16,940 nt of DNA from Atopobium sp. (GTDB lineage: Bacteria > Actinomycetota > Coriobacteriia > Coriobacteriales > Atopobiaceae), in NCBI GenBank assembly GCA_015259105.1, contig JABZGZ010000002.1:30597-47536 (forward strand), read 5' to 3'. The notes below the pieces were generated by a model. That model was not told where the DNA came from. It ran no database searches and saw only the letters and a list, made by a program, of their open reading frames with translations. Position numbers and translations under genes: made by a program. Shown here piece by piece: positions 7,371-14,081 of the stretch; within the stretch, counting starts at the first letter, position 1, and every line of letters begins with the position of its first letter.

Positions 7371-7991
7371 ATGCTAGGTAAGCCAAAAGAGGATGTCTTC
7401 TACACTATGTTCCGCGAGTTTGGCGACAAAATTGTAGAAACCGCTGAAGAGTATGTGGTCATTATGGAAGGCTTTCCCGAGACCGCTGCACGTATTCCTC
7501 AGATGAAGGTTTACGAGCGTGAGTGTGACGAGAAGGTCCAGCACATTATGAAGGAGCTTTATGCTTCCTTTGTCACACCATTTGAGCGTGAGGACATCTC
7601 TGACTTGGCGCTTCGTCTTGATGACATCGTTGACGGAATGAATTCTGTTGCTGAGCGCCTTGATCTCTTTAACGTTGACGATACTCGTAAAGAGGCTATG
7701 CAGCTTGCTGAGCTTACCCTTCGCGCATGCAAGACAGTCCAGGAGATGCTGAGTGTTCTGAGTGATTACAAGAAAGATCCTACCGTAATGGAGAAGGCTA
7801 TTGCCGTTGGACATGTTGAGGATGAGGGAGATCTCATTTACCACAACGCACTCTCTCGCTTGTTCCGTGATGAAATGCCTGGTCGCCACACCGTTGCTTG
7901 GCTTCGTATTTTTGACCGCATGGAGACTGTTCTGGATTACTGTGACGACGCGGCGGGAGTTGTTCGCTCCGTTGTTATGAAGAACGCTTAA
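7371..7991 (+). CDS. DUF47 family PhoU-like protein, PiT partner
   Basis: This 206-aa soluble, mostly helical protein belongs to the DUF47/TIGR00153 family, structurally related to PhoU and commonly encoded beside PiT permeases, where it is thought to regulate or support transport. Visible landmarks are the N-terminal DVFYTMFREF helix, the ERECDEKVQHIM helix, TPFEREDI (69-76) with acidic residues typical of PhoU-type metal-binding bundles, DDIVDGMNSVAERL, and a late VEDEGDLIYHNALSRLF helix. The length is normal for the family. GGAGG at 7362-7366 precedes the ATG closely. The partner gene pit lies 58 nt upstream and a long terminator 31 nt downstream, so a two-gene operon is likely. Confidence 0.92.
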   Translation: MLGKPKEDVFYTMFREFGDKIVETAEEYVVIMEGFPETAARIPQMKVYERECDEKVQHIMKELYASFVTPFEREDISDLALRLDDIVDGMNSVAERLDLFNVDDTRKEAMQLAELTLRACKTVQEMLSVLSDYKKDPTVMEKAIAVGHVEDEGDLIYHNALSRLFRDEMPGRHTVAWLRIFDRMETVLDYCDDAAGVVRSVVMKNA

Positions 7992-8022
7992 GTTCGTTTT
8001 CTGCTAACGGTATATACAGACT

Positions 8023-8053
8023 AAAAACTGCCTTCCGCCGGGAGGCAGTTTTT
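8023..8053 (+). terminator. Rho-independent terminator of the pit-DUF47 operon
   Basis: AAAAACTGCCTTCC (8023-8036) pairs with GGGAGGCAGTTTTT (8040-8053) over 14 bp with one G-U pair and a GCC loop. The five A opposite five T give the T-run. Its core, ACTGCCTYCC/GGGAGGCAGT, recurs in the hairpin at 16851-16896. Confidence 0.92.
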
Positions 8054-8065
8054 ATATTCTCTTTT

Positions 8066-8087
8066 TGTCCGGTATTGGGGTTAAACT
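8066..8087 (+). promoter_or_regulatory. Putative promoter/operator of the amaP operon (TGTCCGGTATT-GGGGTTAAACT element)
   Basis: TGTCCGGTATT (8066-8076) is followed directly by GGGGTTAAACT (8077-8087), very like the pcrA upstream element. TAAACT or the later TATATAA (8091-8097) could be a -10, but neither has a good -35 at standard spacing. The site begins 13 nt after the previous terminator and ends 28 nt before the amaP start, so promoter activity for amaP must be in or near it. Confidence 0.4.
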
Positions 8088-8114
8088 GTTTATATAAAAG
8101 AAAGTGGAGGTGCC

Positions 8115-8810
8115 ATGAGCGGCTTCAAGCGTTTTTGCTACATACTCTATGTTCTTGCAAGTGCTTTTGTGTTTTTAGCCCTTGCTTTAACGTGGTTTGG
8201 TCCTTGGACACACCAGGCAACTAATCTCTTGTTTACCAAGCCCTACCTTATTGCTCTTAACGCTTGTGCGGCTATTAGCATCTTTGGTCTTGTTGTGGTG
8301 TTGTTTAGAGCTCTATTTATTAGAAAAACAGTAAAGCTCACGGTGGCCACTGTTGAGGGCGGAACAATCTCCGTTACTAAAGATGCCATTTCTTCTCAGG
8401 CAGCCCATATTATTGAAGAAGATGGAACTTGCCTTGCACACCGTGTTAACGTGCAGATTTCTAAGAATAATTCTGTAGCCGTACAGATTGATATTCTCCC
8501 CAAAGAGCCTGTTGATGTCACTGCAAAGGGCTCTGAGTTCTATAACGCTCTTCAGTCTGGTCTTACTATCGTGTGCGGACCTTGCGTTTCTAGCATCAAT
8601 CTTTCTTTTATCAAGCCAAGTTCCTTCTCGCCAAAAGATGAAGAAAGTGCGTATTCATCTAAGTCAAAAGAGGTTGTGCCAGAACCAGAGATTGTAGAAG
8701 AGCAATCTTACGAGCAACCTTCTACTCAAGCCGCTGCTCAGCAGACTGGTAAAGACATTCGATTGAGTATTTCAGAGCCAGATGCAAAGGAGGTCACAGA
8801 CAATGGATAA
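8115..8810 (+). CDS. amaP: Alkaline shock response membrane anchor protein AmaP
   Basis: This 231-aa membrane protein should anchor Asp23-type proteins to the cytoplasmic membrane; in Staphylococcus aureus AmaP recruits Asp23. Two hydrophobic segments at about 8-29 and 44-67 form a hairpin, with an RKTVKLTV start to the cytoplasmic domain. That domain has the family-like pattern of alternating beta strands (GGTISVTKDAI, RVNVQISKNNSVAVQIDI) and a helix-strand end. The last ~50 residues are a Glu/Ser/Gln-rich tail, longer than in the typical ~185-aa family member. GGAGG at 8106-8110 precedes the ATG. The stop overlaps the next gene by 8 nt, and an Asp23 gene follows, which is the main support for the name because the sequence itself is divergent. 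Confidence 0.85.
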   Translation: MSGFKRFCYILYVLASAFVFLALALTWFGPWTHQATNLLFTKPYLIALNACAAISIFGLVVVLFRALFIRKTVKLTVATVEGGTISVTKDAISSQAAHIIEEDGTCLAHRVNVQISKNNSVAVQIDILPKEPVDVTAKGSEFYNALQSGLTIVCGPCVSSINLSFIKPSSFSPKDEESAYSSKSKEVVPEPEIVEEQSYEQPSTQAAAQQTGKDIRLSISEPDAKEVTDNG

Positions 8811-9045
8811 AAGCTTCTTTCAGAAGATGCAGGAGAAGTGCAAAAAATACGTCGTTGACCATCCAGGTGCCATTATTGGCGGATTTTTGGGCCTCTTGTT
8901 TGCAATTCTTTTGTTTACGTTTGGCCTTTTTAAAATGCTAGTTGTTGCATTGTTTGTACTGGTAGGAGTTGCCATCGGTCAGATTTTTGACGGAAAGGCA
9001 ACCATTTTGGCAAAGATTCGTTCCTTATTTACGGACAGAAACTAG
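8803..9045 (+). CDS. DUF2273 small integral membrane protein
   Basis: This 80-aa protein has a short basic amphipathic start (FFQKMQEKCKKYVVDH), then PGAIIGGFLGLLFAILLF and a second hydrophobic stretch ending in VGVAIGQIFDG. This is the layout of DUF2273 proteins found in Asp23 clusters. The true start is the ATG at 8803, served by AAGGAGG (8787-8793) at 9-nt spacing; an in-frame ATG at 8782 lies before that site and is not used. The first 8 nt overlap the end of amaP, so translation is probably coupled. The function is not established; it may stabilise the AmaP-Asp23 membrane complex. Confidence 0.87.
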   Translation: MDKSFFQKMQEKCKKYVVDHPGAIIGGFLGLLFAILLFTFGLFKMLVVALFVLVGVAIGQIFDGKATILAKIRSLFTDRN

Positions 9046-9058
9046 ATAGGAGAGAGCT

Positions 9059-9547
9059 GTGGCAGAAGAGCTTACTAATTCGCAAGAGACCACCTCTGAA
9101 GAAATTGTTCCTGCAGAAGAGACAACAGATGTTCCTTCCGATGCAGATCTTGAGGATACAGACTCTCTTACCTTCTCTGGTGGAGTTGTCGAGAAAATCG
9201 TCTCGTTGGCATTACGTGACGTCCCCAACGTGGTGGGTGCTCGTGGAAACTGGCTTAACAGAGTTCAGGATGTACTTGGTGCATCTGATACGGCTAAAGG
9301 TGTCACTGTAGAGGTGCTGCCTGACAGCTCGCTAAATGTTACCGTTTCTGTACTTATTAAATATGGTTCTTATGCACCTCAGATTTTTGAGGATGTTAAG
9401 CATACAATTGTCGAGAAAATCACCGGTATGACAGGCCTTGAAGTTTCTGGTGTTAACCTGCGAATTGAAGATGTTTTAACCGAAGAAGAATACGATCGCC
9501 TAAAACATCGTCCAGAAGAGCCTGAACAGCTAGACAAAGAAGAGTAA
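9059..9547 (+). CDS. Asp23/Gls24 family envelope stress response protein
   Basis: This 162-aa protein starts at GTG 9059 with AGGAG at 9048-9052. About 35 acidic residues (Glu/Thr/Ser-rich) precede the Asp23 domain. The domain begins SGGVVEKIVSLALRDVPNVV (about 40-60), runs through a VTVEVLPDSSLNVTVSVLIKYG beta core, and ends with a VKHTIVEKITGMTGLEV helix and VNLRIEDVLTEEEYDR. Asp23/Gls24 proteins are abundant, membrane-tethered through AmaP, and linked to cell-wall and alkaline stress. The 13-nt gap to the DUF2273 gene and the order amaP-DUF2273-asp23 support one operon. I see no terminator between it and the adhesin gene 90 nt downstream, so read-through is possible. Confidence 0.92.
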   Translation: MAEELTNSQETTSEEIVPAEETTDVPSDADLEDTDSLTFSGGVVEKIVSLALRDVPNVVGARGNWLNRVQDVLGASDTAKGVTVEVLPDSSLNVTVSVLIKYGSYAPQIFEDVKHTIVEKITGMTGLEVSGVNLRIEDVLTEEEYDRLKHRPEEPEQLDKEE

Positions 9548-9578
9548 AGTACGCTAAAGTTGCACTGTTTTACGCTTT

Positions 9579-9584
9579 TATAGT
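9579..9584 (+). promoter_or_regulatory. Possible -10 element upstream of the beta-helix adhesin
   Basis: TATAGT (9579-9584) resembles a -10 hexamer. The best upstream candidate, TTGCAC at 9560-9565, is too close (13 nt) to be a standard -35, so the call is weak. The gap between asp23 and the adhesin shows no terminator. Confidence 0.25.
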
Positions 9585-9637
9585 AATTGTTTTATTGTTT
9601 TGTCACTACAAGCTCCCTAAGCGCAAGGAGTTTTGCC

Positions 9638-12112
9638 ATGAAAAGGCTTTCACGTTGGAGCATGGCGATTGTTGCTACGTTTGTGCTAGCACTCTCGCTC
9701 GTTGGAGGACTTGCAAAGCAAGCACTCGCAGACACCACCCCTGTTACCTCAGAGGCTGAGCTGCTGGCTGCTATTGCTGCTGCTCCAGCAGATGGTTCGC
9801 AGACTATCGTTCAGGTAAATGCGGACTTTACCATTACTGCTCCAGTCCAGGTTCCAGCTAATAAGAACATTAGGTTGATGGGTACTGGAACTATCACAAG
9901 TGCCATGACCGGCTCTAATCATTTCTATATGTTCAAGATTGCTTCTGGCGGCGCAGTTACTCTTGATGGTACCACCATTAATGGCAACAACACTGCATTT
10001 GCCGTTGAGAACCGTGGTAGCTTTACCTTGCTTCGTGGCGTTATTAAAAACGGTAAGGCAAAACCTACACCTGGAAATAACGGCGTAGTTCTTACTACTG
10101 GCGCTGGTGCAAAATTTGTTATGGCCGGCGGCACCATTCAGGACAGCACGGTTGCTAACGCTCTTGGTGGCGCAGTCACTGTTGCGAATGGTGCAACAGG
10201 TGAGCTCCGTGACGGTACCATTCAGAACACTACTCTTACCAATCAGTACTCTGGTAGCGTTATGGTAAGAAATGCAGATTTTACTATGACTGGCGGAACC
10301 ATCACTGGTGGCGATGCTTCTTCTACCATTAATTCTTCTGGTGGTCTGATGCTTTATGCCTTGGATCCAAACGGTGAGACAACAACAGCCACTATGGGTG
10401 GTGGATATATCACTAACAATAAGGCTGTTGATGGTGCAGGCGTCCACGTTTACGCAGGTAATCCTCAGTATGGTGACTCTAAGTCAAAGGCAGACTTTAC
10501 CTTCAACGGTGGCTCTATTACTAATAATGTTGCTTCTGAGTCCGGTGGCGGTATCTATGTAACTTGGAACGGCAACGTTGTTATGAACAACGGCATCATC
10601 AAGAACAACACTGCTGGCATTGCTGGCGGTGGCGTTGCTACCTACGACCAGTTTGTTGGCGTTGTTGGTGGTCAGAAGGTTCCTTACTCCAGGGTTGGTG
10701 CTCCATGGAATAACTGGCCAAACATTTATCGCGCTGGCTTCACCATGAACGGCGGCTCTATTGACGGAAACAAGGCCACCAGTAATGGCACCAACCAGCT
10801 TGGTGATAAGGGTGTTGGTGCTGGTATTTATATTGCATCTGCTAATGCAACTCTTAATGCTGGCGAAATTATCAATAACACTGCAAATGACCAGGGCGGC
10901 GCAGTTTACGTTGCATCTGTTCCGTATGTTCTTCATATCAATAACGCACTTATTAAAGACAACACTGCAACAGTTATTGGCGGCGGCGCATGGTTCTGCC
11001 CAACTGGTGATGCTGAGTTCCATTCTAAGAACGGCGTAGCATTCTTCAACAACACCGCTAACGGTGCTGGTGATGAGATTGCAACTGTTCGTGGTGCAGG
11101 CGAGTCTGCTGGCGCAACCATTTCTGATTACATGCTTGGCGGCGCTTCTGCACATTGGACTAAGGATGGCGCTGTTACTATCAACCTTCCTTCCATCCTT
11201 GGTGATGCAGATCCAGCTGCTGCACGTCACACCACTGAAGAGGTAAGCAATATCGTTAACAACACCGATATGCTTGCACTTGAATCCAACCCACGTCACG
11301 AGTCAATTAATGCTGCACAGAATAAGGCTAAGTTGCTCATTTATGGCAACACTGCACAGCGTGGTGGCGGTATTGGTTCTAACGGTACCGTTATTACCGG
11401 TGAAGAGGGCACTCAGGATGTAACTGTTAAGAAGGTTTGGGATACTTCTGCAAATCCAGATGCAGTTATTCCAGAGAAGCTCACTGTTTACCTTGTTGCT
11501 GATGGTTACCGTGTTGACTCTGTTGAGCTTTCTGCAGCTAATAACTGGGAGCACACCTTCACTGGACTTCCTGACAATGTAACTTTGACCTTCGAGGAGT
11601 CCGCTCCAACTGGTTGGACTGCTCAGACTCCTGAGGTTAACGGCAATGTTACAACTCTCACTAACAAGGCTGACGCCCCTGTAACTCGTGATGTCCCAGT
11701 AACCAAGGTTTGGAACGGTACAAAGAAGGATTCCGTCACCGTTCACCTTCTTGCTGATGGCGTTGACACTGGTCAGACCGTTGTTCTTTCTGAGGCAAAT
11801 AACTGGACCAGCTCCTTTAATGGTGTAAATCTTTACGCAGCAGATGGCCACGCTATCGCTTACACCGTCTCTGAGGATGCTATTGAGGGTTACACTTCAG
11901 AGATTACTGGTGATATGGTCAATGGCTTTACCATTACAAACACCGAGACTCCAGTAACCCCAACCCCAACTCCAGAGAAGCCTGGTAAGAAGCGTAAGCA
12001 CCGCACACCTGACACTGGTGATGCAAGTGTTGTAGCTATGGTTGCGTTTGCTACGGTTGGTGCTGGTTTTGTTGGTGTTGGAGCATATGCTCGCACTCGT
12101 AAAGATCAGTAA
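9638..12112 (+). CDS. Sortase-anchored parallel beta-helix adhesin with two Cna_B-like modules and a TPDTGD sorting signal
   Basis: This 824-aa exported protein starts at ATG 9638, set by AAGGAG at 9625-9630; an in-frame ATG 51 nt upstream would put extra polar residues before the signal peptide and has no good ribosome site. The signal peptide is residues 1-31 (KRLSRW, hydrophobic core, ALA before D32). Residues ~90-585 hold many ~20-residue turns of the type NGGSITNN..A..GGGIYV, typical of right-handed beta-helix (pectate-lyase-like or Pmp-like) surface proteins. Two Cna_B-like modules start at VTVKKVW (595-601) and VPVTKVW (686-692); the second closes with ITNTETP. A TPTPTP linker and a very basic GKKRKHR precede TPDTGD (790-795), a hydrophobic helix and RTRKDQ. 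The likely role is adhesion or biofilm; enzymatic activity is not shown. Confidence 0.88.
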   Translation: MKRLSRWSMAIVATFVLALSLVGGLAKQALADTTPVTSEAELLAAIAAAPADGSQTIVQVNADFTITAPVQVPANKNIRLMGTGTITSAMTGSNHFYMFKIASGGAVTLDGTTINGNNTAFAVENRGSFTLLRGVIKNGKAKPTPGNNGVVLTTGAGAKFVMAGGTIQDSTVANALGGAVTVANGATGELRDGTIQNTTLTNQYSGSVMVRNADFTMTGGTITGGDASSTINSSGGLMLYALDPNGETTTATMGGGYITNNKAVDGAGVHVYAGNPQYGDSKSKADFTFNGGSITNNVASESGGGIYVTWNGNVVMNNGIIKNNTAGIAGGGVATYDQFVGVVGGQKVPYSRVGAPWNNWPNIYRAGFTMNGGSIDGNKATSNGTNQLGDKGVGAGIYIASANATLNAGEIINNTANDQGGAVYVASVPYVLHINNALIKDNTATVIGGGAWFCPTGDAEFHSKNGVAFFNNTANGAGDEIATVRGAGESAGATISDYMLGGASAHWTKDGAVTINLPSILGDADPAAARHTTEEVSNIVNNTDMLALESNPRHESINAAQNKAKLLIYGNTAQRGGGIGSNGTVITGEEGTQDVTVKKVWDTSANPDAVIPEKLTVYLVADGYRVDSVELSAANNWEHTFTGLPDNVTLTFEESAPTGWTAQTPEVNGNVTTLTNKADAPVTRDVPVTKVWNGTKKDSVTVHLLADGVDTGQTVVLSEANNWTSSFNGVNLYAADGHAIAYTVSEDAIEGYTSEITGDMVNGFTITNTETPVTPTPTPEKPGKKRKHRTPDTGDASVVAMVAFATVGAGFVGVGAYARTRKDQ

Positions 12113-12136
12113 TCAACATACCTACATTTAGTATGC

Positions 12137-12171
12137 AAATCCCTCGCTTTCACGGAGAGCGAGGGATTTTT
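12137..12171 (+). terminator. Rho-independent terminator of the adhesin gene
   Basis: AAATCCCTCGCT (12137-12148) pairs with AGCGAGGGATTT (12158-12169). The stem extends inward (TTC with GAG, one G-U pair) to an ACG loop. T continues to 12171. It is a strong stop 24 nt after the coding end. Confidence 0.92.
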
Positions 12172-12248
12172 GTTAGGAGACTAAATTGATGTTTTAACTG
12201 GGGATGTTTACGTTCGCCGAATTTGCCAACCGTTTAACCAATAAGAGT

Positions 12249-12280
12249 GTTCTTCTCGCCAGGAGAGGTTAGAGAAGAAC
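12249..12280 (+). repeat. Perfect 9-bp inverted repeat in the leader of the APH-like kinase
   Basis: GTTCTTCTC (12249-12257) and GAGAAGAAC (12272-12280) are perfect inverse copies 14 nt apart. An alternative fold pairs TCTC (12254-12257) with GAGA (12263-12266). Further downstream lie CTAC-TAG-GTAG (12288-12298) and GATA-GTGAG-TATC (12298-12310). There is no T-run. Together these suggest an operator or a structured 5' leader in the 166-nt gap before the kinase gene. I see no clear promoter there. Confidence 0.5.
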
Positions 12281-12337
12281 GACAATACTACTAGGTAGAT
12301 AGTGAGTATCTGCATGAGTACCTTATTGGAGGTTGTT

Positions 12338-13102
12338 ATGGAGCTCAAAGCTGATAAAAAGGTAATTGTCGAGCGTAATAACAAGGTTGTGTACGACAAC
12401 GGAGACACAGTCGTTAAGGTGTTCAGCGGAAGTAAGCCTTCTGCTGATATTCTGAATGAGGCTTTAAACCTCACTCGTGCTGAACAGGCCGGTATTAACG
12501 TTCCAGCTCTTGCAGAGATCAGTAAGGTTGGTAATTGCTGGGCTGTTTCAACCAGAAAAGTTGAAGGCAAAACAATAAGACAGCTCATTGAAGAGCATCC
12601 AGAAAAAGAGGATGAGTACCTCAATAAGTTTGTTGATATTGAGCTGGCCATCCACGCTCATAAGGCGCCACTTCTGACTCGCCAAAAAGATAAGTTCACC
12701 CGAATGATTAATAGTATTCCAGACATTCTTGATGAGGCTACAAGGTATGAGCTTCTGCTTAAGCTTGACGGTATGAAGCCTCACACTAAGGTCTGCCACG
12801 GTGACTTTGTTCCTTCCAACGTTATTCTCGCTGAGGATGGCGCTCCAGTAATTCTTGACTGGGCCCACGCAACACAGGGCAACGGCGCTGCAGACTGCGC
12901 TACAACGTATCTGCACCTGCTTCTCCACGGTGATGAGGAACTTGCCGAGAAGTACATCAATCTTTATTGCACCAAGCAGGGCTGCACACGTCAGTATGTA
13001 AACGATTGGCTTGGCATTGTTGCTGCAGCAGAACTTGCACGCGGTCGTGTAAAAGAAACAGAGTTCCTGCTTAAGTGGGTAAATGTTTATGATGCAATGT
13101 AG
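12338..13102 (+). CDS. APH-superfamily small-molecule kinase of unknown substrate
   Basis: This 254-aa soluble protein has the protein-kinase-like fold of the aminoglycoside phosphotransferase/choline kinase superfamily. The N-lobe shows TVVKVF with the likely ATP-binding Lys, then NEALNLTRAEQAGINVPAL as the alpha-C helix. The catalytic loop is HGDFVPSN (154-161), with catalytic D156 and N161, and the metal-binding aspartate is in ILDWAHA (D174). The C-lobe is helical and ends at WVNVYDAM. GGAGG (12328-12332) sets the ATG at 12338; an in-frame ATG at 12302 precedes that site. Family members phosphorylate antibiotics, choline, thiamine or sugars, and nothing here fixes the substrate. The gene is flanked by terminators, so it is a single-gene unit. 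A thi operon lies 0.9 kb downstream, but there is no direct link. Confidence 0.82.
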   Translation: MELKADKKVIVERNNKVVYDNGDTVVKVFSGSKPSADILNEALNLTRAEQAGINVPALAEISKVGNCWAVSTRKVEGKTIRQLIEEHPEKEDEYLNKFVDIELAIHAHKAPLLTRQKDKFTRMINSIPDILDEATRYELLLKLDGMKPHTKVCHGDFVPSNVILAEDGAPVILDWAHATQGNGAADCATTYLHLLLHGDEELAEKYINLYCTKQGCTRQYVNDWLGIVAAAELARGRVKETEFLLKWVNVYDAM

Positions 13103-13128
13103 TTGGTTACAAGAACTTTAAACTAGCT

Positions 13129-13159
13129 GAGAAGAGCCTCGTCAGGGGCTCTTCTTTTA
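13129..13159 (+). terminator. Rho-independent terminator of the APH-like kinase gene
   Basis: GAAGAGCCTC (13131-13140) pairs with GGGGCTCTTC (13145-13154) with one G-U pair and a GTCA loop, followed by TTTTAT. Confidence 0.85.
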
Positions 13160-13202
13160 TTACACTTCTTGTTGTTACATAAAGAAGCACAAGGAGTTAG
13201 CT

Positions 13203-13844
13203 ATGTACGATATTGATCCAAAGCAGACCACCGCCAATTCAGAAAATAAGAAATCAAAGCTTGAGCGTATGAGCGCTGGTGAGTGGTGCGGTGGTGAAGC
13301 TGATGCAGAACAAAGCGCAGCTTTTTGGCGTGCTAAGGATCTTGCCTGGGAGTTTAACCAGACTCGCCCAAGCGATAAAGAAAAGTGTCGTCAGATTTTG
13401 ACCGAACTTCTCGGCGAATTGGGAGAGGGAAGCGCAGCAGTTTCTCCTTTTCATGTTGACTATGGCTTCAACATCAAGATTGGTCCACACAGCTTTATTA
13501 ACCACGGTGCATACCTAATGGATTGTGCGCCTATTACCTTTGGTGCTCATAGTTTTGTGGGTCCTCAGTTTAAGGCGTACACTGTTCAACACCCTCTAGA
13601 TGCTGAGGAGAGAAACGCTTGGTATGAGCGAGCTCTACCAATTACGGTAGGAGATAACTGCTGGTTTGGTGGAAATGTGACGGTGCTTCCTGGTGTAACT
13701 ATTGGCAACAACTGTGTTATTGGTGCTAATAGCCTAGTCACTAAAGATATTCCAGATAATTCTCTTGCTGTTGGTTCTCCCGCAAAGGTCGTACGTCAAA
13801 TTACTGAGGCGGATAAGCTGGGACTTAAGGAGCTTCTGGGTTAG
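13203..13844 (+). CDS. Sugar O-acetyltransferase, Maa/LacA type (hexapeptide-repeat family)
   Basis: This 213-aa trimeric acetyltransferase should move acetyl from acetyl-CoA to a sugar hydroxyl (maltose, galactoside or another sugar). Residues ~19-75 form the maltose-acetyltransferase N-terminal helical domain (ERMSAGEWCGG...). Next is the left-handed beta-helix of hexapeptide repeats: INHGAYLMDCAPITFG, GPQFKAYTVQHP, ITVGDNCWFGGNVTVLPG and IGNNCVIGANSLVTKDIP. The end is the conserved SLAVGSPAKVVRQI. H130 in QHP fits the catalytic histidine of LacA/Maa. The first ~18 residues are a polar extension beyond the usual start. AAGGAG (13191-13196) precedes the ATG by 6 nt. It stands alone between a terminator and the thi promoter. 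The true acceptor is unknown. Confidence 0.9.
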   Translation: MYDIDPKQTTANSENKKSKLERMSAGEWCGGEADAEQSAAFWRAKDLAWEFNQTRPSDKEKCRQILTELLGELGEGSAAVSPFHVDYGFNIKIGPHSFINHGAYLMDCAPITFGAHSFVGPQFKAYTVQHPLDAEERNAWYERALPITVGDNCWFGGNVTVLPGVTIGNNCVIGANSLVTKDIPDNSLAVGSPAKVVRQITEADKLGLKELLG

Positions 13845-13922
13845 CCCTGTTAGGCTAGGAGCGCGTGGCTTCGGGGTATAGGACTTTAAAGTGCACTGTT
13901 TCGGGATTGTTTAACTATTTAT

Positions 13923-13950
13923 TTGATGTTAGAGACGTCCGCGCTATAAT
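13923..13950 (+). promoter_or_regulatory. thiX: Sigma-70-type promoter of the TPP riboswitch-thi operon
   Basis: TTGATG (13923-13928) and a perfect TATAAT (13945-13950) are separated by 16 nt. Transcription would start near 13957, at the 5' edge of the riboswitch. The upstream gap (13845-13922) holds a TTCGGGGTATAG string at 13870-13881, reminiscent of the pcrA and amaP upstream elements, and no clear terminator for the acetyltransferase. Confidence 0.8.
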
Positions 13951-13955
13951 AATTA

Positions 13956-14046
13956 AAACGGGGAGCTGGGAAATGGCCCGGCTGAGAGGCAACACCGTAT
14001 GTTGCGACCCATTAACCTGATCTGGGTAATGCCAGCGTAGGGATTC
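13956..14046 (+). promoter_or_regulatory. TPP riboswitch (THI element)
   Basis: The conserved THI-box pieces occur in order: CGGGGAGC (13959-13966), CTGAGA (13982-13987), ACCC (14007-14010), ACCTGATCTGG (14015-14025), TAAT, and CCAGCGTAGGGA (14032-14043). A variable hairpin, GCAACA (13989-13994) with TGTTGC (14000-14005), sits between CTGAGA and ACCC. The aptamer binds thiamine pyrophosphate and normally turns expression off. Only ~36 nt separate it from the thiX start, with no hairpin plus T-run, so control is probably at translation (AAGGAGGG at 14071-14078). The promoter -10 lies 7 nt upstream of the expected transcript start. Confidence 0.96.
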
Positions 14047-14081
14047 AATGCCGTCCTTACGCACTACAAGAAGGAGGGCAT

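Noticed and set aside
9749..11851. Successive minus-strand ORFs of 232, 271 and 182 aa opposite the adhesin
   Set aside because: They follow the repeat structure of the beta-helix gene, have Cys/Ser/Asn-rich shadow composition and lack ribosome sites; the + strand product is clearly coherent.
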